Shown one piece after another: positions 23,386 through 23,520 of a DNA stretch of 23,520 nt. Made by a program: the position numbers and the translations under genes. The stretch is from assembly GCA_030643245.1 (NCBI GenBank), contig DAOWME010000016.1, positions 1-23,520 of the forward strand, read 5' to 3'. Every line of letters begins with the position of its first letter. The first letter of the stretch is position 1. Source of the DNA: Deltaproteobacteria bacterium (GTDB lineage Bacteria > Desulfobacterota > UBA8473). The notes beneath the pieces were generated by a model that had not been told where the DNA came from, did no database searches, and saw nothing but the letters and a program-made list of their open reading frames with translations.

Positions 23386-23520
23386 GTTTCCATCCAGAAA
23401 TGGCCCTTTTTCCCCTGAGCTGCGTTCTCCTCAGGTTTCCGCCTGCGACGTACGATCATGTACGCCTCGGCGCAAACCGTCGTGCGGCCTTGCTCAGAGA
23501 AAAAATTGCTCATTTCTGAA
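23386..23520 (+). repeat. Palindromic element, family 1, copy D (cut by window edge)
   Basis: It starts GTTTCCATCCAGAAATGGCC after TA (23384-23385) and ends at the window edge in CTCATTTCTGAA, which is the expected inverted end. The arms pair (CCTTTTTCCCCTGAGC with GCTCAGAGAAAAAA), but the middle differs from the other copies: CAGG...CCTG and CGTAC-GATCAT-GTACG replace the AT-rich stem. It lies upstream of grpE on the likely promoter side. Confidence 0.8.

Noticed and set aside
1..23520. tRNA or rRNA genes, CRISPR arrays, intact transposase genes
   Set aside because: None was recognised by eye: no CCA-ended cloverleaf, no regularly spaced short repeats, and no DDE or HUH transposase motifs in any frame.

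Overview
This window reads as chromosomal DNA of a Desulfobacterota (former Deltaproteobacteria)-like anaerobe. The evidence is inference from gene content: pyruvate phosphate dikinase beside a split glycyl-tRNA synthetase, a MetE-core methyltransferase, an IspH-UbiA fusion, a NifA-like GAF/Fis regulator, and intergenic spaces full of palindromic repeats. No 16S or other decisive marker is present, so the assignment is tentative.

Layout. Bases 1-1992 are accessory and gene-poor: the start of a HicB-type antitoxin running off the left edge, a Uma2-family nuclease-like gene, and about 800 bp of palindromes without a convincing gene. Bases 1993-5442 (+ strand) hold a MetE-like methyltransferase with an excellent sigma70 promoter, xseA, and an exported M23 peptidase. 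Bases 5428-15875 (- strand) hold, in transcription order, moaC, a GAF/Fis regulator, glyQ, glyS, ppdK, tlyA and ispH-ubiA. Bases 16578-17643 (+ strand) hold a Tat pair. Bases 17635-23168 (- strand) hold grpE, dnaK, a small phospholipase-D-like gene and an LpoA-like lipoprotein.

How genes fit together. moaC, the regulator, glyQ and glyS are 11-24 bp apart and are likely one transcript. The PLD and lipoprotein genes overlap by ATGA and both encode exported proteins. TatB/TatC and the M23 peptidase are also envelope functions. grpE-dnaK is the chaperone pair, but dnaJ is not next to it. IspH and UbiA domains in one polypeptide join precursor synthesis with prenyl transfer.

The most unusual signal is not a protein. 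At least four copies (3072-3211, 11129-11269, 22253-22393, 23386 to the edge) of a roughly 140-bp element occur. Each is an imperfect inverted repeat over its whole length, begins GTGTCC/ATCCA and is flanked by TA. A second family (11273-11476 complete, 7287-7450 truncated) has different termini (GGGACGTGGCCGAAATAA) but the same palindromic plan and the same apex core, ATCCTC...CCTGCGGTT. The elements sit between genes, often inside probable operons, and one supplies the last base of a stop codon. They look like ERIC/MITE-style elements that would fold into long hairpins in RNA. The window contains no transposase that could move them.
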